This document shows, piece after piece, positions 10,940-22,270 of a stretch of 64,000 nt of DNA (the stretch's first letter is position 1; each line of letters opens with the position of its first letter). The notes below the pieces were generated by a model. The model saw only the letters and a list, made by a program, of their open reading frames with translations, ran no database searches and was not told the DNA's origin. Origin of the DNA: Odontocerum albicorne (Eukaryota; Arthropoda; Insecta; Trichoptera; Odontoceridae). The stretch covers positions 6,095,366-6,159,365 of the forward strand of contig OX463846.1 of NCBI GenBank assembly GCA_949825065.1, read 5' to 3'. The translations under genes and the position numbers were made by a program.

Positions 10940-11310
10940 ACAAGATTAAGAAAGGAGCTTTCTGATAGTTTGGATTCATGAAGAGAAGGAATTATGAAAG
11001 AATGACTAAGGGAATATACAAGTCAAAAGTGCTGGGTGTACGTGGAAGAGATGGACCGAGAAAAAACGTGGTTGGAACAAATGGACCAAATTTTTAATGA
11101 AGCACAAATGGACCAAATTTAATGAAGCACAAATGGACGAAGAACAAAGGGACCAAATTTTTAATTGAGCAGTATAAATGTAAGAATATTGTGCATACAA
11201 TATGTATGAATGTGGAGGAAGGGAAAGTTGTGTTATTGGATATAAGAGTTTGGATATATCGTCTATTTGCCTACCCCACAAGGGACACGACGTGATAATA
11301 CGTTTGTATG
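10940..11310 (+). mobile_element. LINE C-terminal fragment (family 1) with a small internal duplication
   Basis: A segment reading WFGFMKRRNYERMTKGIYKS is the family-1 WFGH..R....RLTK.IY.A landmark. GVRGRDGPRKN follows where the family has GRGRPRK. A phrase containing AAATGGACCAAATTT is then repeated about four times (11058-11165). The fragment ends in TTGCCTACCCCACAAGGGA, the AYPTG end. It is degenerate throughout. Confidence 0.6.
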
Positions 11311-11815
11311 TGTGTTTGTTATCAATGAAAATCACGAGATATTTAAATAATTGACTTACTAATTTGAAAGGATGAAAAATACAAGCTCCATAAAAATTAT
11401 GAGAACTAATGTTTGTTTTACAGTTTCGGTAGCCCGGAAATCTGAATTGTTTAAAAATTCCATCAAAATGTTCGTCTAACATTCACTGTTATTTTCTTTT
11501 GTTGATCCGATTTATTTTACAAAATTTACTTAGAATATCACTTTCTTATAAAATATATTAAACAAATAGTCAATATGCACGTAAAAACTTTTATCTTTCT
11601 TCTCTTCGAACCCTTTTTTACCCAAATTTTCACGTACAAAAATTAAAAAAAATTGTGTGTAAGTATAGAAACTGTAGCTACTAGATCAGACCCTTCCCGC
11701 ATCTGCATATTTCTAAAAAAAAAAAAAACATATTCGACAATAAAATCTAAAATACTGCTGCATATGCTAACATTATCTTAAAATTCGCATGTTTTCCTTT
11801 TGTAGTAAACAAACG
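11311..11815. other. Unassigned AT-rich stretch
   Basis: No domain is recognised. CGCATCTGCATAT at 11699-11711 is a short minus-strand piece of the dispersed repeat R2 (see 25265-25330). Confidence 0.4.
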
Positions 11816-12129
11816 GAATCAGCAAGGTTTAGGTCTTATCCCCTGAAACCACGAGGCGTAATGGGGCTTACGCGTGCAAAACTGGTTTGAATGCAGATGT
11901 GAAATCAGTCGTGGGTGAAGCAATCGTTTATCATCAAATATATATCATCAATGGGTGGCTATTTACTTTTATGGCTCATAAAATGGGCTTTCCGCAGGCG
12001 GAATCCCTTCTTTTCATCTTCCATCATATGCTTCCATATTCTCTAGAACTTCTGCTACGAGATTCGGCCGCAAAAATGGCCATCCCGCCTCCTTAATAAC
12101 AATAACTTGCAAGTAAAATTGTACAATGA
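11816..12129. other. Unassigned stretch beside the 36-bp satellite
   Basis: It is modestly GC-richer than the flanks (CCACGAGGCGTAATGGGGC; GATTCGGCCGCAAAAATGGC). A 69-codon plus frame (11887-12096) has no recognisable motif. Confidence 0.35.
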
Positions 12130-12722
12130 ATATATTCAACGTTATTGGATGTTGTATTTTGTAGTCTAAGTGAAATCTTATTGAACGTTGTATTCTGTAG
12201 TCCAAGTGAAATCCTATTGGATGTTGTATTCTGTAGTCAAAGTGAAATCTTATTGAACGTTGTATTCTGTAGTCCAAGTGAAATCCTATTGGATGTTGTA
12301 TTCTGTAGTCTAAGTAAAATCTAATTGAACGTTGTATTCTGTAATCCAAGTGAAATCCTATTGGATGTTGTATTCTGTAGTCTAAGTGAAATCTAATTGA
12401 ACGTTGTACTCTGTAATCCAAGGGAAATCCTATTGGATGTTGTATTCTGTAGTCTAAGTAAAATTTTATTGAACGTTGTATTCTGTAGTCCAAGTGAAAT
12501 CCTATTGGATGTTGTATTCTGTAGTCAAAGTGAAATCTAATTGAACGTTGTATTCTGTAATCCAAGTGAAACCCTATTGGATGTTGTATTCTGTAGTCTA
12601 AGTGAAATCTTATTGAACGTTGTATTCTGTAGTCCAAGTGAAATCCTATTGAATGTTTTATTCTGTAGTCTAAGTGAAATCTTATTGAATATTGTATTCT
12701 GTAGTCTAAGTGAAATATTCCA
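12130..12722. repeat. 36-bp satellite in 72-bp paired units, about 16 copies
   Basis: ATTGGATGTTGTATTCTGTAG and ATTGAACGTTGTATTCTGTAG variants alternate every 36 bases (12144, 12180, 12216 and on), giving a 72-bp higher-order unit. Because 36 is divisible by three, a 207-codon minus frame (12014-12637) stays open and reads as alternating 12-residue repeats (DYRIQRSIRFHL / DYRIQHPIGFHL). A shorter plus frame is also open. I regard these frames as by-products of the array. Confidence 0.95.
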
Positions 12723-12959
12723 AAGAAGGTGTTAATAAGTTTTCCGCTTTAAAAAATAAATAAACGGACTTTATTCTTACAGTATTTAATTCATTTTTAC
12801 ATAAATTAGGCCTCCATAGATAATTTAAGTCACATTCATTTACATTTTTGTCACAATTACGTCCTTAAATCTTGTTATCCCTTATCTCATTTTTCACAGC
12901 CAGTAACTGATCCTTAAAACAAATTTAAACATGATACTTGGCACCGGTGGGCGTTGGAT

Positions 12960-13330
12960 TAGGATACAACTGGTATATATAAGGGTTCTGGAAATAAATC
13001 AATCCCTTAAAATATGGTTTAATGTAATGAAAATAAAATTGGATGTATCTATCATGTGTCGTTTGCGAACGGGTCCCTGCGTGGTGGCTAGTCACCTTTA
13101 CAGAATGTGTATTTTTGAAAATCTCGGCTGCGAGTGTTGTTTGGATGATGTAACCATAGACCATTTATTTTTCGATAGTTGTGTTTCGATATCTTTACCG
13201 CGTCCAATGAATATTGTATTTCTTCTTTCTTTGAGGAACTTTTCCACTAATAGATAGATTGTTAAATTTTTTAAGCTTAATCAGTTGAAACTGTAAATTG
13301 TCTAGAAACGTCATTGAATAAAAATGTTAT
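12960..13330 (+). mobile_element. LINE 3' end past the RNase H domain (Jockey/R1-like)
   Basis: The frame at 12931-13257 contains MCRLRTGPCVVASHLYRM, then GCECC and TIDHLFFDSC. This matches the region after RNase H in Jockey/R1/I-type elements: a RLRTGH..L..HL.R motif and a Cys/His cluster (C.C....T..H..F.C). The first cysteines and the final H-C pair are visible. The 5' part is missing and the tail runs into AT-rich sequence. The clade assignment is an inference. Confidence 0.6.
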
Positions 13331-13995
13331 ATTATATTGACTCATAATTGCACAATGACTTGAATTTGGTGGCACAAAGCATCCTAATTTTGCTATATTG
13401 CCTATAAAAAAGGTGTTAAATTACTTTATTTAACAATTATCCTTCGAGACAGATGGTTGTGCAATTAACGTATAGTAACATAAGCTTTCGAAAAGGTTTT
13501 TACCAAAATATTTGTTAAACGCTATGGTACGAAGATTTTCCATTGGAAACAAGTACTTCTCAATATAAAACAATATATGAATTAATAATGAGAGTGTAAA
13601 CAGAGGACGACGTGTACTTAGTCAGATAAATGTTATAGTATTGCAGTGTCAACGTATCGGTCGTTGTACCGGTCAGGCGAAGTCGCTAGCTGCAAACACG
13701 CGCATTGTTCCGCAGGCGCGCGCTTATAATTATGCAAACTATACCAAAATATTGATGTTGTTATGAAACCACGTCTATTGTCATACGAATTATCTAAAAA
13801 ATCATTAAAAAAAATCTGTGATTTTTTAATTTTGTGTTGTATAATACTTCTCACATACCCAAATTGATGCAAAAAAAGTTTGGTAGGGAGATAAAATTCT
13901 CTTAAGCTTCTGGATATATGGGATCACCTACATTTTCTTGAAAATAAAAAAAAAATTTTGGAGATCTCATAAATTTTATATACTTTTTGAAGATC
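13331..13995. other. Unassigned stretch with a GC-rich spot
   Basis: About 13640-13735 is GC-rich (GCGCGCGCTTATAATTATGC). It could be a small regulatory or mobile-element fragment. The rest is AT-rich with no assignment. Confidence 0.35.
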
Positions 13996-13999
13996 TTAC

Positions 14000-15335
14000 A
14001 CAACTATGAGTTAAAACCTTAAAAAAATATGAGTGACAACTATATATTACTATGAATTGCAATATTTTATATCTATGATTTACAACTTTATGGGAATATG
14101 AGTTATTATCTCATATAACTATGAGTTAAAACTTATGTAAATAGGAGTTGCAACCTTATATAGTATAAATATGAGTTACAATCATATGTAAATGTTACAA
14201 CCTTTTATTAATATGATTTACAGCCTCATATAAATATGAGTGGCAACCTAATATAAATATTTATTACTAACTTATCTTAATATGAGTTAAAACGTTATAT
14301 AAACATGAGTTACAATATAATATAAATAGGAATTACAACCTTATATAAATATGAGTTACAACCCTACATAAATGTAAGTTACAACCTTTTATAAATATGA
14401 TTAACAACCTCATATAAATATGAGTGACAACCTAATATAAATAAATATTAGTTACTAACTTATCTTAATATGAGGTAAAACATTATATAAATATGAGTTA
14501 CAATATAATATAAATGTGAATTAAAACCTTATATAAATATGAGTTACAACCTAATATAAACATGAGTTACAACCCTACATAAATGTAAGTTACAACATTT
14601 TATGAATATGATTTACAACCTCATATAAATGTGAGTGGCAACCTAATATATATAAATATTAGTTACTAACTTATCTTAATATTAGGTAAAACATTATATA
14701 AATATGAGTTACAATATAATATAAATGTGAATTACAACCTTATATAAATATGAGTTACAACCTAATATAAACATGAGATACAAATCTACATAAATGTAAG
14801 TTACAACCTTTTATGAATATGATTTACAACCTCATATATATATGAGTGGTAACCGAATATATATAAATATAAGTTACTAACTTATCTTTATATGAGGGAT
14901 AACATTATATAAATATGAGTTACGATATATTATAAATGTGCATTACAACCTTATATAAATATGAGTTACAACCCTACATAAATGTAAGTTACAACCTTTT
15001 ATAAATATGATTTACAACCTCATATAAATATGAGTGGCAACCTAATATAAATAAATATTAGTTACTAACTTATCTTAATATGAGGTTAAACATTATATAA
15101 ATATGAGTTACAGTATAATATAAATGTGAATTACAACCTTATATAAATATGAGGTACAACCTAATATAAATATGAATTTCACAACCTTTTCTTAATATGA
15201 GGTAAAACTTCATATAAATATGAGTTACAATATACTATAAATATGAGTTAAAACCTCACATATAGTAACAACGAGTCACAATTTTATACAACTATGTTAA
15301 AAATAACCTGAAATAAACATGAGTTTCAACAGTAT
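14000..15335. repeat. AT-rich satellite, ~23-bp base unit with ~188/211-bp higher-order units
   Basis: Degenerate units such as TATAAATATGAGTTACAACCT fill this stretch. A marker phrase, TTACTAACTTATCTT, appears at 14263, 14452, 14663, 14874 and 15062. The spacing is 189, 211, 211 and 188 bases, so the higher-order unit gains or loses one ~23-base base unit. The edges are too diverged to fix exactly. Confidence 0.9.
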
Positions 15336-15900
15336 ATAAATAAATTTGTTAGTTTTCTTCTATCGGACCATATAATTAAAATGTATGGCTAATATTCCAT
15401 CTCTTTTTAATTAAAGTATTTGTTTTTTTTTCCAAACACTTTATTTAAAGCTCATTTATCAAATATCTCGTCGTCGATACTTATTTTTTTCTGACTTTTT
15501 TTGTTCATCATAAATTCCAAGTATTCCAGGCGTCAGAATAAAAAATGACACAGTTGGTTAAATTGTCTCTGTCACTTCCAGTTTATTTGATGTCATGGAG
15601 AATTTTTCGTTTATCTCCCAGCCAGAAAATAATTAAAGGAATCTATGGTATACTCGGCTTCTATTTCTGACCCTTTCTTGATATCATATAAGTATACTAA
15701 GGTGTTTGCCCCGTTATAAATCAGTTGAGATGAATTGTGTTAGATCTGTGTCAAGTAAGAAAGGGCTTCGATTTTTGTATTAAAAATTATTTCCAAATAC
15801 GTGGTATGGGTATTGTTTTGAAATCATTCAAAATACGCATCATATATTTTGAAATGATATCGGATTATCTTAAAATCTGATATAAGTGAAATCATTTCTC
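15336..15900. other. Unassigned AT-rich stretch
   Basis: No repeat family, RNA or domain is recognised between the AT satellite and the TTAA-flanked element. Confidence 0.4.
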
Positions 15901-16523
15901 TTAACGTGTTCCCCGCGGGGAGCACAAACGCCTGTGATCTGACGACAATCCAAGTTTCAAATCACAAATACTTAAAAAAAATGACACAAAACCGGAATAA
16001 AAATTGAACTAAAATTTAAAATAATCTTTATTCTAGCGACATCTCTGAAAACCTTGTTAAATAATATATTAGTTTATGAGATATTGTTAAATAAACAGAG
16101 CGCCGAATTTTTTTGGTTTCTCAATATTTCCAGCATTAACGACCTGTCGCGCGGATCGAGTCCTGCGATGAGTCTCTCTTACGTAAATAAACATTACTAA
16201 GTCTCTCTTACGTAAATAAACATTACAAGTGCTATATGCATTTGATTGGGTGAGTGTCATGAAGCATTGATTTGATCGTAGCATTCCTTTGTTTATTTTA
16301 CGTAATGTTAAGTTTATCTCCTTTATTTAATGAGTCTCCTTAAGAGTAATGACTAATATTTATTATCAGAAAATTACTTAAGTGTCATGTTTACTTGGTG
16401 TTGTAATCAAATATCAGTGGTTCTAAACAAAATATGTGTTTAAACTTAGAAATTAAAAAACGCTGAAATTGTGCCGCGCACAGGATTCGTGGAATTTGAT
16501 TTTTAACGCGGTGAACAGGTTAA
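15901..16523. mobile_element. piggyBac-like non-autonomous element
   Basis: TTAA at 15901-15904 and at 16520-16523 flank 615 bp. Directly inside are inverted ends CGTGTTCCCCGCG (left) and CCTGTTCACCGCG (right, reversed), which agree at 11 of 13 bases. A second inner pair, CGCCTGTG and ATCCTGTG, follows on both sides. TTAA duplication is the piggyBac hallmark. No transposase frame is present. The interior holds a direct repeat of about 28 bp (TCTCTCTTACGTAAATAAAC) at 16171-16227. Confidence 0.62.
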
Positions 16524-16795
16524 TGGCGAATTTCTTTCTCTTTTTCTCTTTTACTTTATCTCACTCAGTATGTTTTTGAATTTCAAGAGCTTTGAAATTA
16601 AATATTTGCTTGTCAACTTATCACATACGCGGGTAAACAAGTATCGTGACGACTGTGAAATCCAAGTATGCTCTTTTTTGTCAAAGTATATTTTAGCAGA
16701 ACAATTATTGTCACAGGAATAAATTTTCAAAAATACGAAATTCCAAGTATTCAAAGAGTTTAACGATTGGAATTAAAATGAGAATAATTAGTCTT

Positions 16796-16985
16796 GTTTG
16801 TGCTCATCTGATGGTGAGGAGAAAGCCTTGAAACCGGCAGGGTTATACCGGTACAAAAAATGGAATAAATGGTGTTTGATAAAACAAATTACAATGATTA
16901 GTCTGAGGGATGATTTAACTCAGGGATGTTATATTATATTTAAAGAAGGCATTGCAAAGTTTCAAATACATTTTAATAAATTTAA
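16796..16985 (+). mobile_element. Penelope-like foldback repeat, partial copy
   Basis: Phrases GAAAGCCTTGAAACCGGCAG, GGTTATACCGGTACAAAAAA and TGTTTGATAAAACAAATTAC match the right arm of the family defined at 35585-36232. It carries CTGATGGTGAGGA before GAAAGCCTTGAAAC. The other arm is missing. Confidence 0.6.
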
Positions 16986-17102
16986 CTAAATTACTGTTTT
17001 TTCCATTTTATGCAACTGTGTAATTCTACCTGTTTCAAGGTATTCACTGCTTCAGAGGGTGAGTTCAAAGAATATTAAATTATGTTTGAGCTGGTATCGA
17101 CA

Positions 17103-17697
17103 GGCTAGACCATAGTTTCCCAAACTTTTTCGCCGCGTAGACCACTTGAAATGTGTTTTTGACAGCTGACACAGTGCTCTTCACCTTGATAAGGTTTTTT
17201 GTAGAGTGGAAAATTGTAAAAAAAGAAAAACATGTACAATTTTTATTCATACCTTTATTGAAAATACACAAAATGCAAGTAAATATTTGGCTTTGGAACG
17301 AATCAAATCTGAACCTAGTAAAATTCTTACATACAATTAATACACAAATAATACTGTTAATGAGAGGGATGAACCTGATGCTCTGATAGCAATGGTTCGT
17401 ATTTGGCTTCAAATTAGTGAGGTATAGTCTTAAATCTCCACATTTAATTTCTTTACATAATTATTTTCTATGTCTAATATAAGTATTATGTACACACAAT
17501 CTGTGTTAGGTGAAACAAGACATTTACGGAACGCCTAAATATTGATGATGATCTGCCTAAATGGGATCCGTTCACGTGGACCCCCATTTACATCTCGTGC
17601 ACCCCCATGTTCTTATCTCGCTGACATAGACCCCCTGCAAGTCGAAATCGACCCTTGGGGGTACATATGGACCACTTTGGGAATCTTTGGGCTAGAC
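17103..17697. mobile_element. hAT-like non-autonomous element with perfect 8-bp target duplication
   Basis: GGCTAGAC at 17103-17110 is repeated exactly at 17690-17697. Between them lie 579 bp whose ends are inverted: CATAGTTTCCCAAACT on the left and CAAAGATTCCCAAAGT (reversed) on the right, agreeing at 13 of 16 bases. CCCAAA ends and 8-bp duplications are typical of hAT elements. Near the right end a phrase around CCCCCATTTACATCTCG is partly repeated. No transposase is seen; overlapping frames at 17080-17412 and 17153-17386 have no known motif. Confidence 0.75.
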
Positions 17698-18620
17698 GCA
17701 TCTAATAGTTACAATTCGAGATTATGGCAAAGTAAGATATGACTTCGACTAGTAACGGTGAGACTTAGGAAACGCATGTTTTGACGAGTGGTTTATCTTA
17801 ATGCACTTACAGACATTTCCAGGACCTCTGGTTAGTCCAATTAATTTCCGTATTTATAAATATGCAAGAATTTTGCATCATAAATTTCAAAAACCGATAG
17901 GCAGAACGCTAATAAAAAGGCAATGGAGACAAATTACTCGAAGATCATATTTATGTTAAAAACCTGAAGATTCAGTAATTTCATGATACCAATTATGATA
18001 CTAGGATATTCGAAACATTATTATTCTGGCTAAGATAAGAGAAGAGGAAACTCTCGAAGGAGGCTAAGACCCACCAAGGGTTATCAAGACAATTATGATG
18101 AATTTTGGTTTCAATAACGGACGTTGTTAGTAGAAATAACATATCGAATGACTCACAATATAATAATAAATTAATGCCCGAAATTCATTTTGGTGCGCAA
18201 CATACTTTCATTAAGAAACATATTGGGATGGGCTCTTAAAAATAATCTGATACTGTTTCTCATAAGTGAACATAATAATACTATCAAAATGACAAACGTT
18301 CTTCGAAATAAAGTGAACTAAGAAAATTCAGGTCTTTGTTATTTTTCGAGTTATTCATAATTATTTTGAGTCGTAAATAATACGAGAAGGAAAGCTTTTA
18401 CTTTTTTTTTCAATTACAAATTAATTATGTCAGGTTTGTGTCATATACTACACCAGATAAACTATTATTAAGCAGTGTAAGGATGTTTATGATCGGTCGT
18501 TTACATTATAAAAAAAAATCAAATGCGTTTACAAAACGTATCATTTGATAAACGTAGATTTTCTTTGTAGTTCGTGTCTCATTAATTAGTTTAATCGGAT
18601 TTTACCCGATATGTGTTTAC
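17698..18620. other. Mostly unassigned, possible LINE end near 18060
   Basis: At about 18040-18110 one frame reads LSKEAKTHQGLSRQL followed by a stop. This resembles the very C-terminus of some insect LINE ORF2 proteins, but the match is too short to be sure. The remainder is AT-rich and unrecognised. Confidence 0.3.
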
Positions 18621-18621
18621 A

Positions 18622-18672
18622 CACATACGAATGCGGTGAAGTACCCAAAATAATGGCCACAGCTGTTTCCTT
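18622..18672 (+). repeat. Dispersed repeat R2, fragment
   Basis: CATACGAATGCGGTGAAGTA then CCCAAAATAATGGCCACAGC corresponds to the R2 core at 25265-25330 (AATATGCAGATGCGGAAAAG, then TACCTAATCTAATGGCCGCA). Confidence 0.5.
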
Positions 18673-18689
18673 AATATTATTACAATCTA

Positions 18690-20450
18690 TAAATCAGTTG
18701 AAAGGAAAAGTAAAAGCAATATATAGGTGAGCAATGAAAGATTGTAGCATGTTGAGGAATTTTGCTATTTTTGTAGTATTTTCTCAGACGATGGAAGTCA
18801 TGAGTGATGTCGAACGACAAGTAGCAATAGAAAATGAAATCAATGGAATTTTTAAACATACATTTGAAGCGGGCGGTAGCCAAATCTATTAAGGTGATAG
18901 ATAGTGGGCAACAGTATTTTTGTACGAATTTTGATGTATGAAAGTGAACCGTGGACGTGGAAAAACTAAAAAAAACTAACAAAGTCTCTAGTGCGTATAA
19001 TGAGAATATTATATGGGGTGATAATTTACGATAGAATACGGAATAAAGTTATTAGGGATGAATGTGATAATGTATAACAGAATACGGAATGAAGTGATTA
19101 CGGATGAATGTGACAATGTATGACAGAATACGGAATGAAATGATTAGGGATGAATGTGACAATGTATGACAGAATACGAAATGAAGTGATTAGGGAGGAG
19201 TATGACAATGTATGACAGAATACGGAATGAAGTGACTAGGGATGAATGTGACAATATATGACAAAATACGAAATGTAGTGATTAGAGATTAATATGACAA
19301 TGTATGACAGAATACGGAATGTAGTGATTAGGGATGAATGTGACAATGTATGACAGAATACGGAATGAAGTGATTAGGGAAGAATGTGACAATGTATGAC
19401 AAAATACGAAATGTAGTGATTAGAGATTAATATGACAATGTATGACAGAATACGGAATGTAGGGATTAGGGATGAATATGACAATGTACGACAGAATACG
19501 GAATGTAGTGATTAGGGATGAATATGACAATGTATGACAGAATACGGAATGAAGTGACTAGGGATGAATGTGACAATATATGACAAAATACGAAATGTAG
19601 TGATTAGAGATTAATATGACAATGTATGACAGAATACGGAATGTAGTGATTAGGGATGAATGTGACAATGTATGACAGAATACGGAATGAAGTGATTAGG
19701 GAAGAATGTGACAATGTATGACAAAATACGAAATGTAGTGATTAGAGATTAATATGACAATGTATGACAGAATACGGAATGTAGGGATTAGGGATGAATA
19801 TGACAATGTACGACAGAATACGGAATGTAGTGATTAGGGATGAATATGACAATGTACGACAGAATACGGAATGTAGTGATTAGGGATGAATATGACAATG
19901 TATGACAGAATACGGAATGAAGTGATTAGGGATGAATGTGACAATGTATGCTGGAATACGGAATGAAGTGATTAGTAATCTTGATGAGTGGGGTTGCAGA
20001 TTAGGGATGAATGTGATGTATGACGGAATACGGAATAAAGTGAGTAGGAATGAATGTGACAATGTATGACGGAATACGGAATGAAATGATAAGGGATGAA
20101 TGTGACAATGTATGACGGAATACGGAATGAAGTGATTAGTAATCTGAGATGGTTGGGGTCGTAGAATAAATTAATGAAGAATGGCTTATAAAACAAAATT
20201 GCAATACAAATGTAAGTGGTTAAAATACGATCAAGGAAAGTATGGTTGTGTCAAGTGAATTGTATTTCAAATGAAGGAAATGTCAAATTAAGATAAATTG
20301 CGTGAGTTGTATAAATGTAAAAGAAACAAAGGACGTGTATTGAGATAGGAATTTGTGGCACTCTGTTGTTTGTAAGTACAGAGAAATGGCGAGATGGTGA
20401 GTATAAATTATCCCACATGAAGTGAGCTTTTAAATAAGAGGTAAAAATAC
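18690..20450 (+). mobile_element. LINE C-terminal region (family 1) expanded by a 46-bp array
   Basis: Before the array, frames read VMSDVERQVAIENEING and MKVNRGRGK, followed by RIMRILYGVIIYDRIRN and VIRDECDN. These match family-1 landmarks (ERRVNAGNKVNGA; MYGSE.W; YDRIRN.VI...C). After the array, LRWLGS and NKLMKNGL correspond to LRWFGH and R....RLTK, then come VSG and a short worn end (20300-20400). The insert between the two halves is the 46-bp array at 19018-20139. A relative without the array is at 55620-56225. The copy is non-functional. Confidence 0.72.
19018..20139. repeat. 46-bp array inside the LINE, about 24 units
   Basis: The phrase AGAATACGGAATGAAGTGAT recurs at 46-base steps (19033, 19079, 19125, 19171 and on). 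The unit derives from the LINE codons for YDRIRNEVIRDECD. A marked variant (ATTAGAGATTAATATGAC) sits at 19281, 19419, 19603 and 19741. Offsets of 138, 184 and 138 show a 322-bp (7-unit) higher-order duplication. Forty-six is not a multiple of three, so the array destroys the reading frame. Confidence 0.92.
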
Positions 20451-20803
20451 ATATCGCGGTGATTAAATGTAATAATTTGAATAACAAAGTACTTTCTTAT
20501 TTAAAATGTAGATTCTTCAATTAATTTTGGTGTAGAGTAAATGCTATTCAAAAACACGTTGGCGTACCCAATTCGACAACACCGAAAATCGCCAAATGCG
20601 ACAAAAAGATGTACGTGATTACATTTTTTAATAGTTGCGGCTATAAGTTACTACGTAGCGGGCAAAAATAAATATTTATTTGTTTTTTAATATTATATTT
20701 ACGTGTTTTTGACTACAAATCTTGACTTTAAAAAGGCAGTTTCTGCCGGTTATAGGTTCTTCCAGGGAGATTAAATTTACGAGTGTATCTACGTTTAATT
20801 GAA
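20451..20803. other. Unassigned AT-rich stretch
   Basis: No assignment. AATAACAAAGTACTTTCTTATTTAAA at about 20480-20505 resembles AT-rich phrases near 21575 and 44265. Confidence 0.35.
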
Positions 20804-20912
20804 CTTTCTCACAATAAACTTATCTTTACAACATAGAATTTTCTCACAATAAACTTATATTTACAACATAGAATTTTCTCACAATAAACTTATCTTTACA
20901 ACATAGAATTTA
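20804..20912. repeat. 36-bp repeat, 3 units
   Basis: TTTCTCACAATAAACTTATC then TTTACAACATAGAATT occurs three times in tandem with a single-base difference in the middle unit. Confidence 0.93.
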
Positions 20913-21364
20913 AATCTATATTAGGGCTGTATTTAAACATTAATCAGTTGACCCAGTTATAAAAAATCATGTTTGTATATACCTTTATTTGCACTCAAAG
21001 TAATGTATGTTCATATATTGTAAAGAGATGATATGGTAGATAATTTCTCGGGATTAAATATCATTATCAGTCATTTAGCCTGTGCGTGTATTTGTTTTTT
21101 TTTGTGCAAGTGGTTGCACTTCAGCAAGCACACATTCTTGATATATCACACTCAATTTTCAATGCCAAGTAGAACATAGTTTTAAGAGCAGCGGCAGGTT
21201 TAATCTTCCACAGCGTTTCATGAAGCAGTTTTTTTACATAACTCTATTTAAATTGATTTAAAACGCTATCAGTATTTGTGATAAGCAATATAATATATAA
21301 CAAAAAGAAACATTTAAATTAATAAAAAATCAGTATAAGTGTGTATTTATCATGATTCACCAGG
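20913..21364. other. Unassigned AT-rich stretch
   Basis: No repeat family or frame with a known motif is recognised. Confidence 0.4.
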
Positions 21365-21440
21365 AAGTGTATTCACTGGGAGTGTATTTACCAGGAATCG
21401 AACCAAGGATGCATGCTAACTGTTGACGTGAATGCTAACC
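21365..21440 (-). mobile_element. tRNA-like SINE head, fragment
   Basis: On the reverse strand a B-box-like GGTTCGATTCCTGG follows an A-box-like GGTTAGCATTCACG. TACCAGGAATCGAACC is the plus-strand view. The tail is missing. Confidence 0.4.
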
Positions 21441-21822
21441 ATTATATGGTCGTTTTGAGTAATAATTAAGTATTAATATTAACTCCAAATCATTGCTAAA
21501 AACTAATAGTTTCCATTGGATTTGGGGTTTTGTATAGAAATTGAATTAATATTCTATTTTATTGTAATATTTCACAATAAATTGCTTTCTTATTTAAATA
21601 ATTGTAATTAGTGAAATTACACACTTATTAATTGTTAAATATTCTTATATAGAGTTCCATAACTTTTGGAAAAAAATGTAGTTTTTTACTGGAATGTTAA
21701 TAATTAACGTATCTTTTTAAATAGCTTTTTTAATTAGAATTAATCCTTTTAATATATCAATCTGTTAACATGCCAATAATATAATTAAAAACACCACGTG
21801 TTGCTGTCAGAGTACGTATACA
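21441..21822. other. Unassigned AT-rich stretch
   Basis: No assignment beyond AT-rich phrases such as CACAATAAATTGCTTTCTTA. Confidence 0.4.
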
Positions 21823-21905
21823 AAACTGGGTTCCAGCGGGGCTCGAATTCGCAACCCTCGGATAGGTAGACATAACAACTAAGCCACGGAGATTCTCGTA
21901 ATATG
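21823..21905 (-). mobile_element. tRNA-derived SINE head
   Basis: The reverse strand reads CTCCGTGGCTTAGTTGTTAT (A box), then GAGGGTTGCGAATTCGAGCC (B box), then GGAACCCAG. This is the same order as the heads at 56562 and 1934. The rest of the SINE body is not recognisable. Confidence 0.6.
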
Positions 21906-22046
21906 TTATAAAGATGTTGATGTTTTAAATAGACTATTGTACAAATAAATATGTAAAATAAAACAAGAAATATGTCGTTGGTGTAACGTTGAATTTTATT
22001 TGGTTGGATTTTGAAGAAGTTGAAAACGTGTATGTGTTTGCTAAAT

Positions 22047-22270
22047 TTTTTCAATAACAGCACACTTGGAAAATGTTAAACTCAAACAAAAATTTTCCAA
22101 TTACAGCACACTTGGAAAATGTTAAACTCAAACAAAATTTTTCCAATAACAGCACACTTGGAAAATGTTAAACTAAAACAAAAATTTTCCAATAACAGCA
22201 CACTTGGAAAATGTTAAACTCAAACAAAATTTTTCCAATAACAGCACACTTGGAAAATGTTAAACTTAAA
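22047..22270. repeat. 46-bp satellite, 5 units
   Basis: ACAGCACACTTGGAAAATGT recurs at 22057, 22103, 22149, 22195 and 22241. The unit is unrelated to the 46-bp LINE-derived array at 19 kb. Confidence 0.93.

Noticed and set aside
12014..12637. 207-codon repeat protein on the minus strand
   Set aside because: The frame is open because the 36-bp unit is divisible by three and lacks a stop. No start context, expression or conservation evidence, so it is listed only as part of the satellite.
19880..20196. Minus-strand frames reading FIPNHFIPYSVIHCHIHP-like repeats
   Set aside because: They are antisense readings of the 46-bp array.
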